Part shown: positions 42,384-51,211 of the stretch, piece after piece | Numbering within the stretch: position 1 is the stretch's first letter | Layout: each line of letters starts with the position of its first letter | Source of the DNA: Algoriphagus sp. | Lineage (GTDB): Bacteria > Bacteroidota > Bacteroidia > Cytophagales > Cyclobacteriaceae | Direction of reading: 5' to 3' | NCBI RefSeq assembly: GCF_013373065.1 | Contig: NZ_JABXIN010000018.1 | Location: 80,118-144,117 of the forward strand | Length of the DNA: 64,000 nt | Notes under the pieces: generated by a model | The model's input: only the letters and a program-made list of their open reading frames with translations | What the model was told of the DNA's origin: nothing | Database searches by the model: none | Translations under genes and position numbers: made by a program

Positions 42384-44909
42384 TTATTTCGGTTCGAAGA
42401 TCATTTCAATTCGAGCATCCAAGTCTTCTAAGTGCATTTTTGACATGCGGTCTGAAGTTCTAGGAATAGCAGCCTTGATTTGACGCTGAAGGGTTTTCAA
42501 TTCACCTCGAGCCATTGGTCGGATATCTGACTGAGAAGCATCAATCTGAGGACCAATAAATCTTCTGAACTGTGCAGAAACTTCTGGTTCGTCTCCAGTC
42601 AGTAATAATTCCAAACGCTCCACATGCGCTCTTTGCAAGGCTCTTCGATGAACATCGATAGTAGCGCCACGGCTCAATTCAGTCCAGATTCCTTTACGAA
42701 GGTCATCAAATAGTTCTGTGATTTTATAAGCATCATTTCCATTGATGGCTTCATTTTCAATCACTCTTCCCAAGCGACCCCATTCCAGGATGTTATTTAA
42801 GGTTCCTTCTTGTAAGCTTCTAATTCTTTCCAAAGTACCAAAGTCTCCTGTACGTGCGATGATTTCTTCATCCATCAACCAAGATGGGGTTTTGAACAAA
42901 TGCTCGTTTAAGAATGCAACTGCGGACTTTTGCATTTCCTTGGAATTGTGGGTGTAGATTGGCTCGTCCTGACCAGAAGCTTTGTACACTTCCATCACAC
43001 CGCCAACGTGCGTGCGAACATGTCCCATATAACGGTTGAACTGACCAATCACTTGTCCGTACATTTCCTCCAAATCACTGAAGTCTTTGAACGGTTTGTC
43101 TTCTTCTTTGGTCCATTCCATTAGATTTGGCATGATCCGCTTCAAGTTTTTGATACCGTACTCAGAAGCAAGCATGGAGTTGTCTCCCAAGTCTTCACTT
43201 TGAGTTGTAGGATCGTATCGGTTTCCTTGACGACCATATCGGTATACCGGATCACCTTGTTTTTCCATGATCCACTGATCCAAAATTGGTTGCTCTTCTT
43301 CTGGAGAAGATGCTTCCAAAATAGGCTTGTATCCCCACATGATGGCATATTTGTCATATGGACCTACGTCAGGCAATAAGCTAACCCCTTCATCTTCTGG
43401 CTGAGCCACATAGTTGAATCGGGCATAGTCCATGATTGATGGAGCAGTTCCCATAGCCTTGGTAAACTCAGGGTCACGAAGCTTTTCCACCGGATAGGCA
43501 TGGGATGAAGCAAAGTTGTGTGGAAGACCAAGCGTATGACCTACTTCATGGGCGGATACAAAGCGAATCAATCTACCCATCACTTCGTCATCAAACTGTA
43601 CGCTTCTAGCTTGAGGGTTCACAGCAGCGGTTTGGATGAAATACCAGTTTCTCAAAAGGTTCATCACATTGTGATACCATCCGATATCGGATTCGATGAT
43701 TTCTCCTGAACGCGGATCAGATACGTGCGGTCCGTAAGCATTTTGAATATCAGATGCGAAATATCGGATTACGGAGTAGCGCGCATCTTCCGGACTCCAA
43801 GTTGGATCTTCTTCCGGGGAAGGAGCTTCTTTCGCAATGATAGCATTTTTGAAACCGGCGGCTTCGAAAGCTTTCTGCCAATCTTCAACCCCTTGCTTCA
43901 AGTAAGGAACCCATTTTTTAGGAGTAGCAGGATCGATGTAATACACAATTGGTTTTACTGGCTCAACTAATTCTCCCCGCTTAAATTTCTCCATATCCTC
44001 AGGCTTAACTTCCAGTCTCCAACGGTCCAAGTAGCGACGGGATTGTGCTTTTTGAGCATCAGCTCCATAGTCTACATAAGAACGGCTAAACCATCCCACA
44101 CGCTGATCAGCCAAACGTTGCATCATTGGCTCCTTTGGAAGTAGGATCATGGAAGAGTTCATTTCCAAGGTAATCAATCCAGTGGAGCTATTTGAAGGTG
44201 GATTTTGGGCTGAATAAGTCATCACATACCGGGCCTCAATGTTCATTGGGTAGGTATGAATATGCTTGATGTATGAGCGATCAGAATCCAATCGCTGCAC
44301 TCTATATTGCGTTCTTCTATTTCTTTGCAAGCCCAAAGCTTGAACATCTTTCGCGAACAAATCTGTGGCTTCTACTACAATTCCTGTGGAATCAGTAGAA
44401 TTGGATTTCACTTCAAATTTTTGAAGGATTGGCTCCAAGTTGGAGTTTTTTACCGCTTGAGCGATAGGAAGGGAGTCAGCTGCATAATTGTTGACGGAAA
44501 CCACTTTCAAAAGGATCATGTCTCCTTCTCTTTCCCATCGAAGCATCATGGTGTTGGTTCTTTCTCCACCATAGCCAATTCCTTCTGCAGTTTTGGCAAT
44601 GGTCGTCACCATCAACATGTCTCGTCCCAAGAGGGAATCCGCGATTTCGTAAAAGTACTTATCATCGATTTGGTGAACTTTGAAAAGGCCATCCTTACTT
44701 TTGGCATCTTTGGTGATGACATCCTTGTATGGTTTAGGGCCTTTTTTGTTACCCCCATTTTGTGGTCTTGGGGCTGGTGCAGCTGGTGCTTCTTTGGCGT
44801 CTTTTTTCTTTTTCTTTTGGGCAAAACTGTCCTCGGAATAGAACATGACACCTAAAATTCCCAGCAAGAGTGCAAATCTCCTCAGAAAATTGGGTAATGT
44901 GTTTTTCAT
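42384..44909 (-). CDS. Exported zinc metalloprotease, DUF5117/DUF5118 type
   Basis: An 841-residue protein with a signal peptide (about residues 1-31, ending DSFAQ) and a basic, low-complexity stretch (KKKKKDAKEAPAAPAPRP). The large N-terminal part fits the DUF5118-DUF5117 pair found in Bacteroidota. The metzincin-like zinc motif HEVGHTLGLPHN is intact: His454, Glu455, His458 and His464. The C-terminal part (about 560-840) is helical. It is probably a periplasmic or surface protease; the substrate is unknown. I start at the ATG at 44909 because the signal peptide begins there; an in-frame ATG at 44945 adds 12 residues. Monocistronic, ended by the terminator at 42339. Confidence 0.87.
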   Translation of the reverse strand: MKNTLPNFLRRFALLLGILGVMFYSEDSFAQKKKKKDAKEAPAAPAPRPQNGGNKKGPKPYKDVITKDAKSKDGLFKVHQIDDKYFYEIADSLLGRDMLMVTTIAKTAEGIGYGGERTNTMMLRWEREGDMILLKVVSVNNYAADSLPIAQAVKNSNLEPILQKFEVKSNSTDSTGIVVEATDLFAKDVQALGLQRNRRTQYRVQRLDSDRSYIKHIHTYPMNIEARYVMTYSAQNPPSNSSTGLITLEMNSSMILLPKEPMMQRLADQRVGWFSRSYVDYGADAQKAQSRRYLDRWRLEVKPEDMEKFKRGELVEPVKPIVYYIDPATPKKWVPYLKQGVEDWQKAFEAAGFKNAIIAKEAPSPEEDPTWSPEDARYSVIRYFASDIQNAYGPHVSDPRSGEIIESDIGWYHNVMNLLRNWYFIQTAAVNPQARSVQFDDEVMGRLIRFVSAHEVGHTLGLPHNFASSHAYPVEKLRDPEFTKAMGTAPSIMDYARFNYVAQPEDEGVSLLPDVGPYDKYAIMWGYKPILEASSPEEEQPILDQWIMEKQGDPVYRYGRQGNRYDPTTQSEDLGDNSMLASEYGIKNLKRIMPNLMEWTKEEDKPFKDFSDLEEMYGQVIGQFNRYMGHVRTHVGGVMEVYKASGQDEPIYTHNSKEMQKSAVAFLNEHLFKTPSWLMDEEIIARTGDFGTLERIRSLQEGTLNNILEWGRLGRVIENEAINGNDAYKITELFDDLRKGIWTELSRGATIDVHRRALQRAHVERLELLLTGDEPEVSAQFRRFIGPQIDASQSDIRPMARGELKTLQRQIKAAIPRTSDRMSKMHLEDLDARIEMIFEPK

Positions 44910-45016
44910 AGTATGCGTATTATTTTTGCTTAAAATAACTTTCAAAAACTGGCATCTGTCTTTCTCAGAACTTAATTTTTGATAGGCGGTTAAATGTTAG
45001 AATTAAAGGCAAAAGC

Positions 45017-46132
45017 TTGGGAAAAGGAAAGGAAATAATTGTTGTCGGTGGAGGACTAGCTGGTTTAGTTTCTGCCTATTTGCTCGCCAAAAACGGACAT
45101 TCAGTCCGCTTGATTGAGAAAAAGACCTATCCTTTTCATCGGGTATGCGGGGAATATCTTTCCAATGAGGTTGTAGATTTTTTGGAGCGGGAAGGACTTC
45201 TCCCTCAAAATGTCACGATACCCAAGATAGATCGATTTGAATTTTCGGATACCAAGGGAAGAATAGTCCAAACTCCTTTGGACCTGGGAGGAATAGGAAT
45301 TAGTCGTTTTTTGTTAGATGATTTTCTTTTTCAAAGAGCAATAGAGGCTGGTGCTGAATTGCTATGCGGAAAGCAAGTTCATCAAGTTCATTTCATTCAG
45401 GAATCCGATCGCTTTCAGGTAGTGTTGGAAGATGGGAAGATTTTGGAATCCGATTATGTGATTGGAGCTTTTGGGAAACGATCTCGGATAGATTCATTTT
45501 TAGCACGGGCCTTTACACAAAAACGATCACCTTTTATTGGTGTGAAATACCACATTCAAATAAACAGACCAACTGATGTGGTTGCATTGCATAATTTTAC
45601 CAACGGGTATTGTGGGATAAATGCCGTCGAAGAAAACCGTTTTAATTTATGCTATCTAGGTCGGCGGGAGGATCTCCGGAAACACGGCTCCATTCCTGAA
45701 TTAGAACGGGAAGTCCTTTGGAAAAATCCAGTTTTGAGAGAGATTTTTCAGGAAGCTGAATTTTTATTTGAAAAGCCAGAAGTAATAAATGAAATCAGTT
45801 TCGAGGAAAAATCTCCTATAGAAAATCATATTTTGATGGTAGGTGATGCAGCAGGCTTGATCACCCCTTTGAATGGAAACGGTATGGCGATGGCGATTCG
45901 TGGAGCCTATATTTTGGCAGATATAGTTGAAAATAACACGGAAAGAAATACTATTGAAGAATTGTACCAGAAGCAGTGGAACCTCCATTTCAAAAATAGA
46001 TTGCTTTTTGGGAGGTGGATCCAAAAGCTTTTTGGAGCCGAAATCAGTTCGGCCTTCGCAAGAAATCTATTGAAAAATTCCCATTGGCTTTCGCAGCAAA
46101 TTATTCGGAATACTCATGGAAGTCCTTTTTAA
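45017..46132 (+). CDS. FAD-dependent oxidoreductase of the polyketide/prenyl locus
   Basis: A 371-residue flavoprotein of the geranylgeranyl reductase/aromatic hydroxylase superfamily. Seen: IIVVGGGLAGLVSAYLLAKN with GGGLAG at 11-16 and Glu34 for the ribose, HRVCGEYLSNEVVDF (41-55), and the second FAD motif LMVGDAAGLITPLNGNGM with Asp277. Relatives reduce isoprenoid double bonds or hydroxylate phenols. It lies next to UbiA, type III PKS and methyltransferase genes, so a hydroxylation that turns a phenolic lipid into a quinol, or a saturation of a prenyl chain, are both plausible. The start is a TTG; no in-frame ATG precedes it. Its stop overlaps the UbiA stop by 4 bp (TTAA). Confidence 0.8.
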   Translation: MGKGKEIIVVGGGLAGLVSAYLLAKNGHSVRLIEKKTYPFHRVCGEYLSNEVVDFLEREGLLPQNVTIPKIDRFEFSDTKGRIVQTPLDLGGIGISRFLLDDFLFQRAIEAGAELLCGKQVHQVHFIQESDRFQVVLEDGKILESDYVIGAFGKRSRIDSFLARAFTQKRSPFIGVKYHIQINRPTDVVALHNFTNGYCGINAVEENRFNLCYLGRREDLRKHGSIPELEREVLWKNPVLREIFQEAEFLFEKPEVINEISFEEKSPIENHILMVGDAAGLITPLNGNGMAMAIRGAYILADIVENNTERNTIEELYQKQWNLHFKNRLLFGRWIQKLFGAEISSAFARNLLKNSHWLSQQIIRNTHGSPF

Positions 46133-47028
46133 ATAAAGCCGAATACCTGAACGATTTGGGTGTATTCCAAGAAGAAATAGATGAAAAAAGCGTTGAGGGC
46201 AATAGCTGAAATCCAGTTCATTCCCATGGCCCAAGAGTAATTTGCGTAGCGCTCAGGTTGTTTTCGGACGAAGGAAAACCAAATTAGAAAATACAATACA
46301 ATCGGAGCCATTGCAGATAGAAATATCCAAAGGATTCGATCCAGGCCTTTATCAATAAAAAACCAGGCAAAACCCGCCCCAGCAAGCGCAAAGAAGAAGG
46401 CAGAAAAGGAGAAGGTGCCGATTATTCCTAATTTTCGGCTAAGCGTCAAATCTCCCCGTCTCGCATCTTCAGCATGTTGATATACTTGAGTGAGTGGATA
46501 ATTTCCCCAGAGCATTAGCGAAGTAAGCATGCCGGGAATGATGACATGAGATTTGAAAAAGATATCCCAGCCAAAATCACTTAATCCAGCGTATGCCATC
46601 GCAAAGGTGAAATAGCCTTGAAATAAGCCTGCAATCAACCAACCCAACCAGGGAAAACGCTTGATTCGAAGACTGGGGTGCGAATAAGCCATGCTCACAA
46701 GACCATAGATCAACACCATGCTGGCAAATTCTAGGTTTATGCGCCAAGCCAAGAGCAGTGCAATTCCGAAAAAGGCTAAAGATAAACCCAGTAAATCCTT
46801 GGTCACTTTTGGGGGAGTTTTTAATCCGCCAATACTTTCCGTGTCCCGATCATAGTAGCTATTGTATCCATTCGAAGAAGGATAAAGGAATAAATGTAAA
46901 GTCAAAAAGACGAGCAGAAGGCGGACTTCATTCAGATTGGGAGTTAATCCCAACGCAAAAAGAAATACAGGTAAAAGAAATAATGAAAAAGGAATACGCA
47001 GGTGAAGAATACTGGATTTTGTAATCAT
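46129..47028 (-). CDS. UbiA-family prenyltransferase
   Basis: A 299-residue membrane prenyltransferase with about nine hydrophobic helices. Both Asp-rich motifs that bind prenyl diphosphate-Mg are intact: NGYNSYYDRDTESIGG (Asn56, Asp60, Asp62) and YQHAEDARRGDLTLSRKLG (Asp188, Asp193). UbiA enzymes attach isoprenoid chains to aromatic acceptors at the membrane. The gene is divergent from the type III PKS gene (79 bp between starts) and convergent with the FAD oxidoreductase, inside a compact biosynthetic locus. It is not next to ubi or men genes, so a role in the local polyketide pathway is more likely than in housekeeping quinone synthesis; this is inference. Confidence 0.88.
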   Translation of the reverse strand: MITKSSILHLRIPFSLFLLPVFLFALGLTPNLNEVRLLLVFLTLHLFLYPSSNGYNSYYDRDTESIGGLKTPPKVTKDLLGLSLAFFGIALLLAWRINLEFASMVLIYGLVSMAYSHPSLRIKRFPWLGWLIAGLFQGYFTFAMAYAGLSDFGWDIFFKSHVIIPGMLTSLMLWGNYPLTQVYQHAEDARRGDLTLSRKLGIIGTFSFSAFFFALAGAGFAWFFIDKGLDRILWIFLSAMAPIVLYFLIWFSFVRKQPERYANYSWAMGMNWISAIALNAFFIYFFLEYTQIVQVFGFI

Positions 47029-47107
47029 AAATTCAATAACCTTTAATTTGTTTTCAGGTTTAATTTGTCGTACTCCTAATGTAAAGATATTCCCTTAACT
47101 TACCTGC
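47029..47107. promoter_or_regulatory. Divergent promoter region, UbiA / type III PKS
   Basis: The 79-bp gap holds two exact copies of TTTAATTTGT, at 47042-47051 and 47059-47068, 17 bp apart start to start. They could be an operator pair or promoter boxes. Experimental starts are unknown. Confidence 0.45.
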
Positions 47108-48184
47108 ATGCCATTTTTGAATCATATCGGCTTCGCTAATCCCGGATCTCCGATTTCTCAACAGAAAATTGCCCGTTTTATGAAAGGTGCTCATGGTTTG
47201 GATGAGCAGGAAGGGAGAAAATTAGATTTTTTGTATCGAAAATCCGGGATCGAAACCCGCTTCAGTGTTTTGAAGGATTTTGAAAAGGAATCTGAGCAAG
47301 AATTTTCCTTTTTTCCAAAAAATAAGGCCCTTGAACCCTTCCCGGGTACACAGGCAAGAATGTCGGTTTTTTCAAATGAGGCGCCTTCATTAGCTGAGCA
47401 TGCAGTAAGAAACTGTCTGCAAGAAAGCGCTGTCTCTCCTTCACAGCTAACCCATTTAATCTTGGTTTCCTGTACAGGAATGCTTGCGCCGGGAGTAGAA
47501 TTGGCATTGATGGAACGAATGGGGATCAATCCCCAGGTAGAGCGTTATTGCATCCATTTTATGGGATGTTATGCTGCTTTTTCAGGGATCAAACTTGCTG
47601 ATAAGATCTTACGCGCCGAGCCTGATGCGCAGGTTTTAGTAGTTTCTATTGAACTATGTACGCTGCATTTTCAGAAGCAAATTACAGAGGATAACCTTTT
47701 GGCAAATTCTCTTTTTGGAGATGGGGCTGCTGCCGTATTGCTTTCCAATCGACCAGAAGGATTGGCAATCCAAGGATATTCTAGCCATCTACTCTCTGAA
47801 GGAGCCTCTGATATGGCTTGGTCAATTGGGGATTTTGGGTTTGAAATGAGTTTGAGCAAGTATGTACCCAATTTGCTGCAGGAGGGGATTGGGCGTTTTA
47901 GTGAAGAATTGGAGGAGAAATTCGGCTTTTCAACGATTCCTAATTTTGCCATTCACCCCGGGGGTAAACAGATCCTTCAAAAGGTTCAGGAGACTTTTGA
48001 TTTTCCTGAAGAATGTAACCGTCATTCCCTGGAAATACTTCGCAACTATGGTAACATGTCATCAGCGACCATTCTTTTTGTATTGAAGACGATGATGGAA
48101 GATCCTTCAATTTCTGGAGAAATCTTGTCCATGGGATTTGGGCCAGGGCTCACGTTGGAAACACTTTTACTACATAAATCATGA
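47108..48184 (+). CDS. Type III polyketide synthase
   Basis: A 358-residue chalcone-synthase-superfamily enzyme that condenses an acyl-CoA starter with malonyl-CoA units. The catalytic triad is complete: Cys154 in HFMGCYAAFSG, His283 in FAIHPGGKQIL and Asn316 in RNYGNMSSATILFVL; the GFGPGLTLE loop (343-351) is also present. The N-terminus MPFLNHIGFANPGSP is short, without a targeting signal. Bacterial relatives make alkylresorcinols, alkylpyrones or tetrahydroxynaphthalene. The FMGCYAA active-site context and linked methyltransferase resemble the phenolic-lipid type, but the starter and product cannot be read from sequence. The stop overlaps the next ATG by 4 bp. Confidence 0.93.
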   Translation: MPFLNHIGFANPGSPISQQKIARFMKGAHGLDEQEGRKLDFLYRKSGIETRFSVLKDFEKESEQEFSFFPKNKALEPFPGTQARMSVFSNEAPSLAEHAVRNCLQESAVSPSQLTHLILVSCTGMLAPGVELALMERMGINPQVERYCIHFMGCYAAFSGIKLADKILRAEPDAQVLVVSIELCTLHFQKQITEDNLLANSLFGDGAAAVLLSNRPEGLAIQGYSSHLLSEGASDMAWSIGDFGFEMSLSKYVPNLLQEGIGRFSEELEEKFGFSTIPNFAIHPGGKQILQKVQETFDFPEECNRHSLEILRNYGNMSSATILFVLKTMMEDPSISGEILSMGFGPGLTLETLLLHKS

Positions 48185-48885
48185 CTTCCTTCAAGCAAAG
48201 AAGTACTGAAAAGGAGTTGATGGATGATTTGGACTGTTCAGGAGAGGAACTGAATCAAACCCTTCGTGAGCTCAAAACCATCAACCGGTGGCTTGGAGGG
48301 AATCACGTAACAACTTTAGGAATTCAGCGGTTAATAAACCAAAAGCCTCAAGAACGCTATCAACTAGTGGATATTGGTTGTGGAGGCGGTGATATGTTGA
48401 GAGTCATTTCTGATTGGGCGGAAAAACAGGGTCTTCCTATTGATTTGGAGGGGGTAGACGCGAATCCAAATACGATTGAACTTGCAAAAACTAGGTTAAG
48501 CGATAAACCTTCTATAGTTTTGTCAGTCCAAAATGTCTTTGACGAAGACTTTCAAAAGGAAAAAGCATCCATTCTTTCCTGCACTCTGTTTACTCATCAT
48601 TTTACAGATGAAGAATTAGTGGCCTTACTTCGAGTTTTTCAAGAAAAGGTCAGCCTTGGTATTGTAATCAATGATTTACATCGACATCCTTTTGCATACC
48701 ATAGTATTCGTCTGTTGACTAGGATTTTTAGTAAGTCCAAGATGGTCAAAAATGATGCTCCTCTATCCGTTTTAAGGAGTTTTTCAAAGGAAGACTGGAA
48801 GCGAATTTTGGGAAAAGCCGGAATCAAAAACTACTCATTGCGATGGTTTTGGGCATTTCGCTGGCAGCTTTTGATTTATGTCTAA
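48181..48885 (+). CDS. SAM-dependent methyltransferase linked to the type III PKS
   Basis: A 234-residue class I methyltransferase. Motif I is YQLVDIGCGGGDMLRVI (about residues 60-76), followed by DLEGVDANPNTIELAK (motif II acidic loop) and ILSCTLFTHHFTDEELVALL. The C-terminal part is basic and hydrophobic (RWFWAFRWQLLIYV), which may bring it to the membrane. Translationally coupled to the PKS gene by a 4-bp ATGA overlap, so it most likely O- or C-methylates the polyketide product. It is about 36 bp upstream of the MscS gene and probably on the same transcript. Confidence 0.88.
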   Translation: MTSFKQRSTEKELMDDLDCSGEELNQTLRELKTINRWLGGNHVTTLGIQRLINQKPQERYQLVDIGCGGGDMLRVISDWAEKQGLPIDLEGVDANPNTIELAKTRLSDKPSIVLSVQNVFDEDFQKEKASILSCTLFTHHFTDEELVALLRVFQEKVSLGIVINDLHRHPFAYHSIRLLTRIFSKSKMVKNDAPLSVLRSFSKEDWKRILGKAGIKNYSLRWFWAFRWQLLIYV

Positions 48886-48921
48886 TATTAAATTTTAAAC
48901 ATACAAATACGAATTACCATT

Positions 48922-49749
48922 ATGGAAATTTCACCTGAATTAGCAGAAGAATTATTGCAAAAAGGGTTAGATCTGGCTTATAGCATCTTACCAAAATTGG
49001 TCTATGCAGCCCTTTTCTATTTTATAGGCCGATGGATTGTAGGTAAGCTCGTTCGTTCCTTTGAAAAGATTCTTGAAAAGCGGGAATCCAATCCCTCTCT
49101 TAACAATTTCTTGGTTGGTGTCATTAAGGCGCTTCTCTATGTGTCTTTGATCATTGGAATTGCGACTATACTTGGTGTGCCGCTTACTTCCTTTGTAGCG
49201 GTTCTTGGTGCCGCAGGTTTAGCTATTGGTTTGGCCTTGCAGGGATCTCTTTCAAATTTCGCCGGAGGGGTCTTGATTCTTTTGTTCAAGCCTTTCAAGG
49301 TAGATGATGTTATTACCGCTCAAGGTCATACCGGAACTGTAAGAGAAATCGGGATCATCTATACCCGAATGACCACTTTTGATAACAAAGAGATTATCAT
49401 TCCCAATGGAGGACTGGCCAATTCTGACGTGATCAACATGAGCACCCAGCAGAAAAGGCGGGTGGATATGACAGTGGGGGTTGCTTATGGAACAAATATT
49501 AAAGTTGCAAGAGAGACCATTTTGGCAATTTTCAAAAATGATGAGCGAGTTCTCCAAGATCCTGAACCGGTCGTGTTTTTGAATAATTTTGGGGACAGCT
49601 CATTGGATTTGGTAATAAGGGTATGGACGGAAGCTCCAAACTTGTGGCCTGTTTATTTTGATTCCATGGAAGCGATTAATCTAGCCTTTGAAGAAAAGGG
49701 AATCGAAATCCCTTTTCCACAACGGGTGGTTCATCAGGCAAAAGCCTAA
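48922..49749 (+). CDS. MscS-family small mechanosensitive channel
   Basis: A 275-residue inner-membrane channel that opens under membrane tension and lets solutes out during hypo-osmotic shock. Three N-terminal helices (about residues 15-110) end in the pore helix AVLGAAGLAIGLALQGSLSN, the glycine/alanine-packed TM3 of MscS. The beta and alpha-beta vestibule domain follows: GVLILLFKPFKVDDVITAQG, IIIPNGGLANSDVIN and the terminal EEKGIEIPFPQRVVHQ. Length is typical of MscS. It follows the PKS-methyltransferase pair by 36 bp and precedes a terminator, so it appears to be part of that operon, which is unusual for a channel. Confidence 0.94.
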   Translation: MEISPELAEELLQKGLDLAYSILPKLVYAALFYFIGRWIVGKLVRSFEKILEKRESNPSLNNFLVGVIKALLYVSLIIGIATILGVPLTSFVAVLGAAGLAIGLALQGSLSNFAGGVLILLFKPFKVDDVITAQGHTGTVREIGIIYTRMTTFDNKEIIIPNGGLANSDVINMSTQQKRRVDMTVGVAYGTNIKVARETILAIFKNDERVLQDPEPVVFLNNFGDSSLDLVIRVWTEAPNLWPVYFDSMEAINLAFEEKGIEIPFPQRVVHQAKA

Positions 49750-49763
49750 CTAGCTGATCGTAT

Positions 49764-49794
49764 AAAAAAAGGACCTCATAAGGTCCTTTTTTTT
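49764..49794. terminator. Bidirectional terminator, MscS / GH30 genes
   Basis: aaaaaggacct and aggtccttttt form the stem around a 5-nt loop, flanked by an A-run and a T-run. Confidence 0.95.
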
Positions 49795-51175
49795 ATTCCC
49801 ATACCCAAGTTCCGGTAGCTTTTGAATTCAAGCTAGCTGCGAAGGTTCCTTTTGGGCTTTCAATTACGAAATCTTGGGAAGTGTCCATGTCATTATGGGC
49901 AATCAAAACGAATTTCCCATCAGGAGTTAAAAAGGCCACATTGAGAAGTTCTTCCAAATCAGTCGAGGCAATTCGTTTTGATCCCGGATCTACGAATTTA
50001 CTACCATGGGCAATCACATAATAAGCGGGGTTTCTTGTTACTTGGTCTCCATCAATGGTAATTGCCCCCAAACATCGGTCACAACCTCCTCGATCTGTAT
50101 GAGGAGTAAGACTTGGATTGGAGCTTAAGTTCCACTCCAAGACCGTCTTCGCCCAATTTCGTGGAGCACCGATTAATAAATTTTTCACATGCCATGGAAT
50201 ATCTCCTTCCATATTTCCAGGTGCCCCTACCCATTGCTCCGTGAAGTAGATGTTTTTATCAGGGAAAGCATTATGGACTTCCGAAAGTGCATCGATCGTA
50301 CCTCCATATAAATGGAAAGCCGATCCATCAATAAACGGATAAGCAGAGGAATCCTGCATGACAGTGATCGGATAATCAGGCCGATCTGCATTGTGATCAT
50401 ATACAACGATTTTGGTGTCGATACCAGCTTCATGAAAGGCAGTGCCTAAATACTTCCCAATGATTCGTGCCTGCTGATCAGGAAGCATCAGTAAGGAAGG
50501 GTTATTTCCAGGGTGAAGAGGTTCGTTCTGTATAGTCAAAGCGTCGATTTTGATCCCGTATGCAGCCATTTCTTGAATATAGCGAACCAAATAGTTGGCA
50601 TAGACCGGTTCAAACTCCTCTAGTAAAGAACCTCCTCTTGTGTCTTTGTTATCCTTCATCCATGCAGGAGGGGACCAAGGGGAGGCCATCAGTTTGATAT
50701 CAGGATTAATTTTTAAAATTTCCTGTAAGACCGGAATGACATCTAACGTATCATAACTCAAACTGAAATTTTCTAATTCAGGATCTGTTCCAAGAGAATC
50801 CTCAAAATCATTGTATGAAAAGGGGAAATCATTCAAATCAGATGCTGCTACGGATAGCCTTAAATAGGAAATTCGAATATCCTCAGGACCTTCTCCAAAT
50901 AATTCCTCTAGTAGGTTTTTTCTGGCTTCTTCAGACATACCAAGAAGGTGCTGTGCCGAACCTTGGGATAAGGTAAATCCAAACCCATCCATAGTTTGGT
51001 AACTTTGGTTTGGATCTAATTGAATTCGGAGCTTTGCTTCGCTGCTTTGATTCGGTTGCTCAGTTTCTTGAAAAAGAATATCCGATTTTGGGTCTGTAAG
51101 CCAAAACTCGGATTCCGGTTTTTTTTGACAGCCTAAAATTAATAATGAAAGGAAAACTAATAGGCGATAATTCAT
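49793..51175 (-). CDS. Glycoside hydrolase family 30 lipoprotein
   Basis: A 460-residue surface lipoprotein (lipobox LILGC, Cys16) with a GH30 TIM-barrel. The acid/base Glu218 is in LTIQNEPLHPG and the nucleophile Glu313 in IYFTEQWVG. The YQTMDGFGFTLSQGSAQHL start (about residues 59-77), SPWSPPAWMKDN motif and the WNLSSNPSLTPHTDRGGC block are characteristic. Family members are beta-glucosylceramidases, beta-1,6-glucanases or xylanases; sequence does not decide, but the C-terminal RGGCDRCLGAITID stretch fits the endo-beta-1,6-glucanase-like branch. The ATG at 51175 begins the lipoprotein signal. Not linked to a SusCD pair. Confidence 0.9.
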   Translation of the reverse strand: MNYRLLVFLSLLILGCQKKPESEFWLTDPKSDILFQETEQPNQSSEAKLRIQLDPNQSYQTMDGFGFTLSQGSAQHLLGMSEEARKNLLEELFGEGPEDIRISYLRLSVAASDLNDFPFSYNDFEDSLGTDPELENFSLSYDTLDVIPVLQEILKINPDIKLMASPWSPPAWMKDNKDTRGGSLLEEFEPVYANYLVRYIQEMAAYGIKIDALTIQNEPLHPGNNPSLLMLPDQQARIIGKYLGTAFHEAGIDTKIVVYDHNADRPDYPITVMQDSSAYPFIDGSAFHLYGGTIDALSEVHNAFPDKNIYFTEQWVGAPGNMEGDIPWHVKNLLIGAPRNWAKTVLEWNLSSNPSLTPHTDRGGCDRCLGAITIDGDQVTRNPAYYVIAHGSKFVDPGSKRIASTDLEELLNVAFLTPDGKFVLIAHNDMDTSQDFVIESPKGTFAASLNSKATGTWVWE

Positions 51176-51211
51176 TGGTAAGAAGGTGTTTTTGAAGTTC
51201 AATTAAGTTGC

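Noticed and set aside
42930..43124. Plus-strand frames inside the zinc metalloprotease gene (for example 64 and 182 codons at 42930 and 44307)
   Set aside because: They lie wholly inside a long, well-supported minus-strand gene and have no domain of their own.
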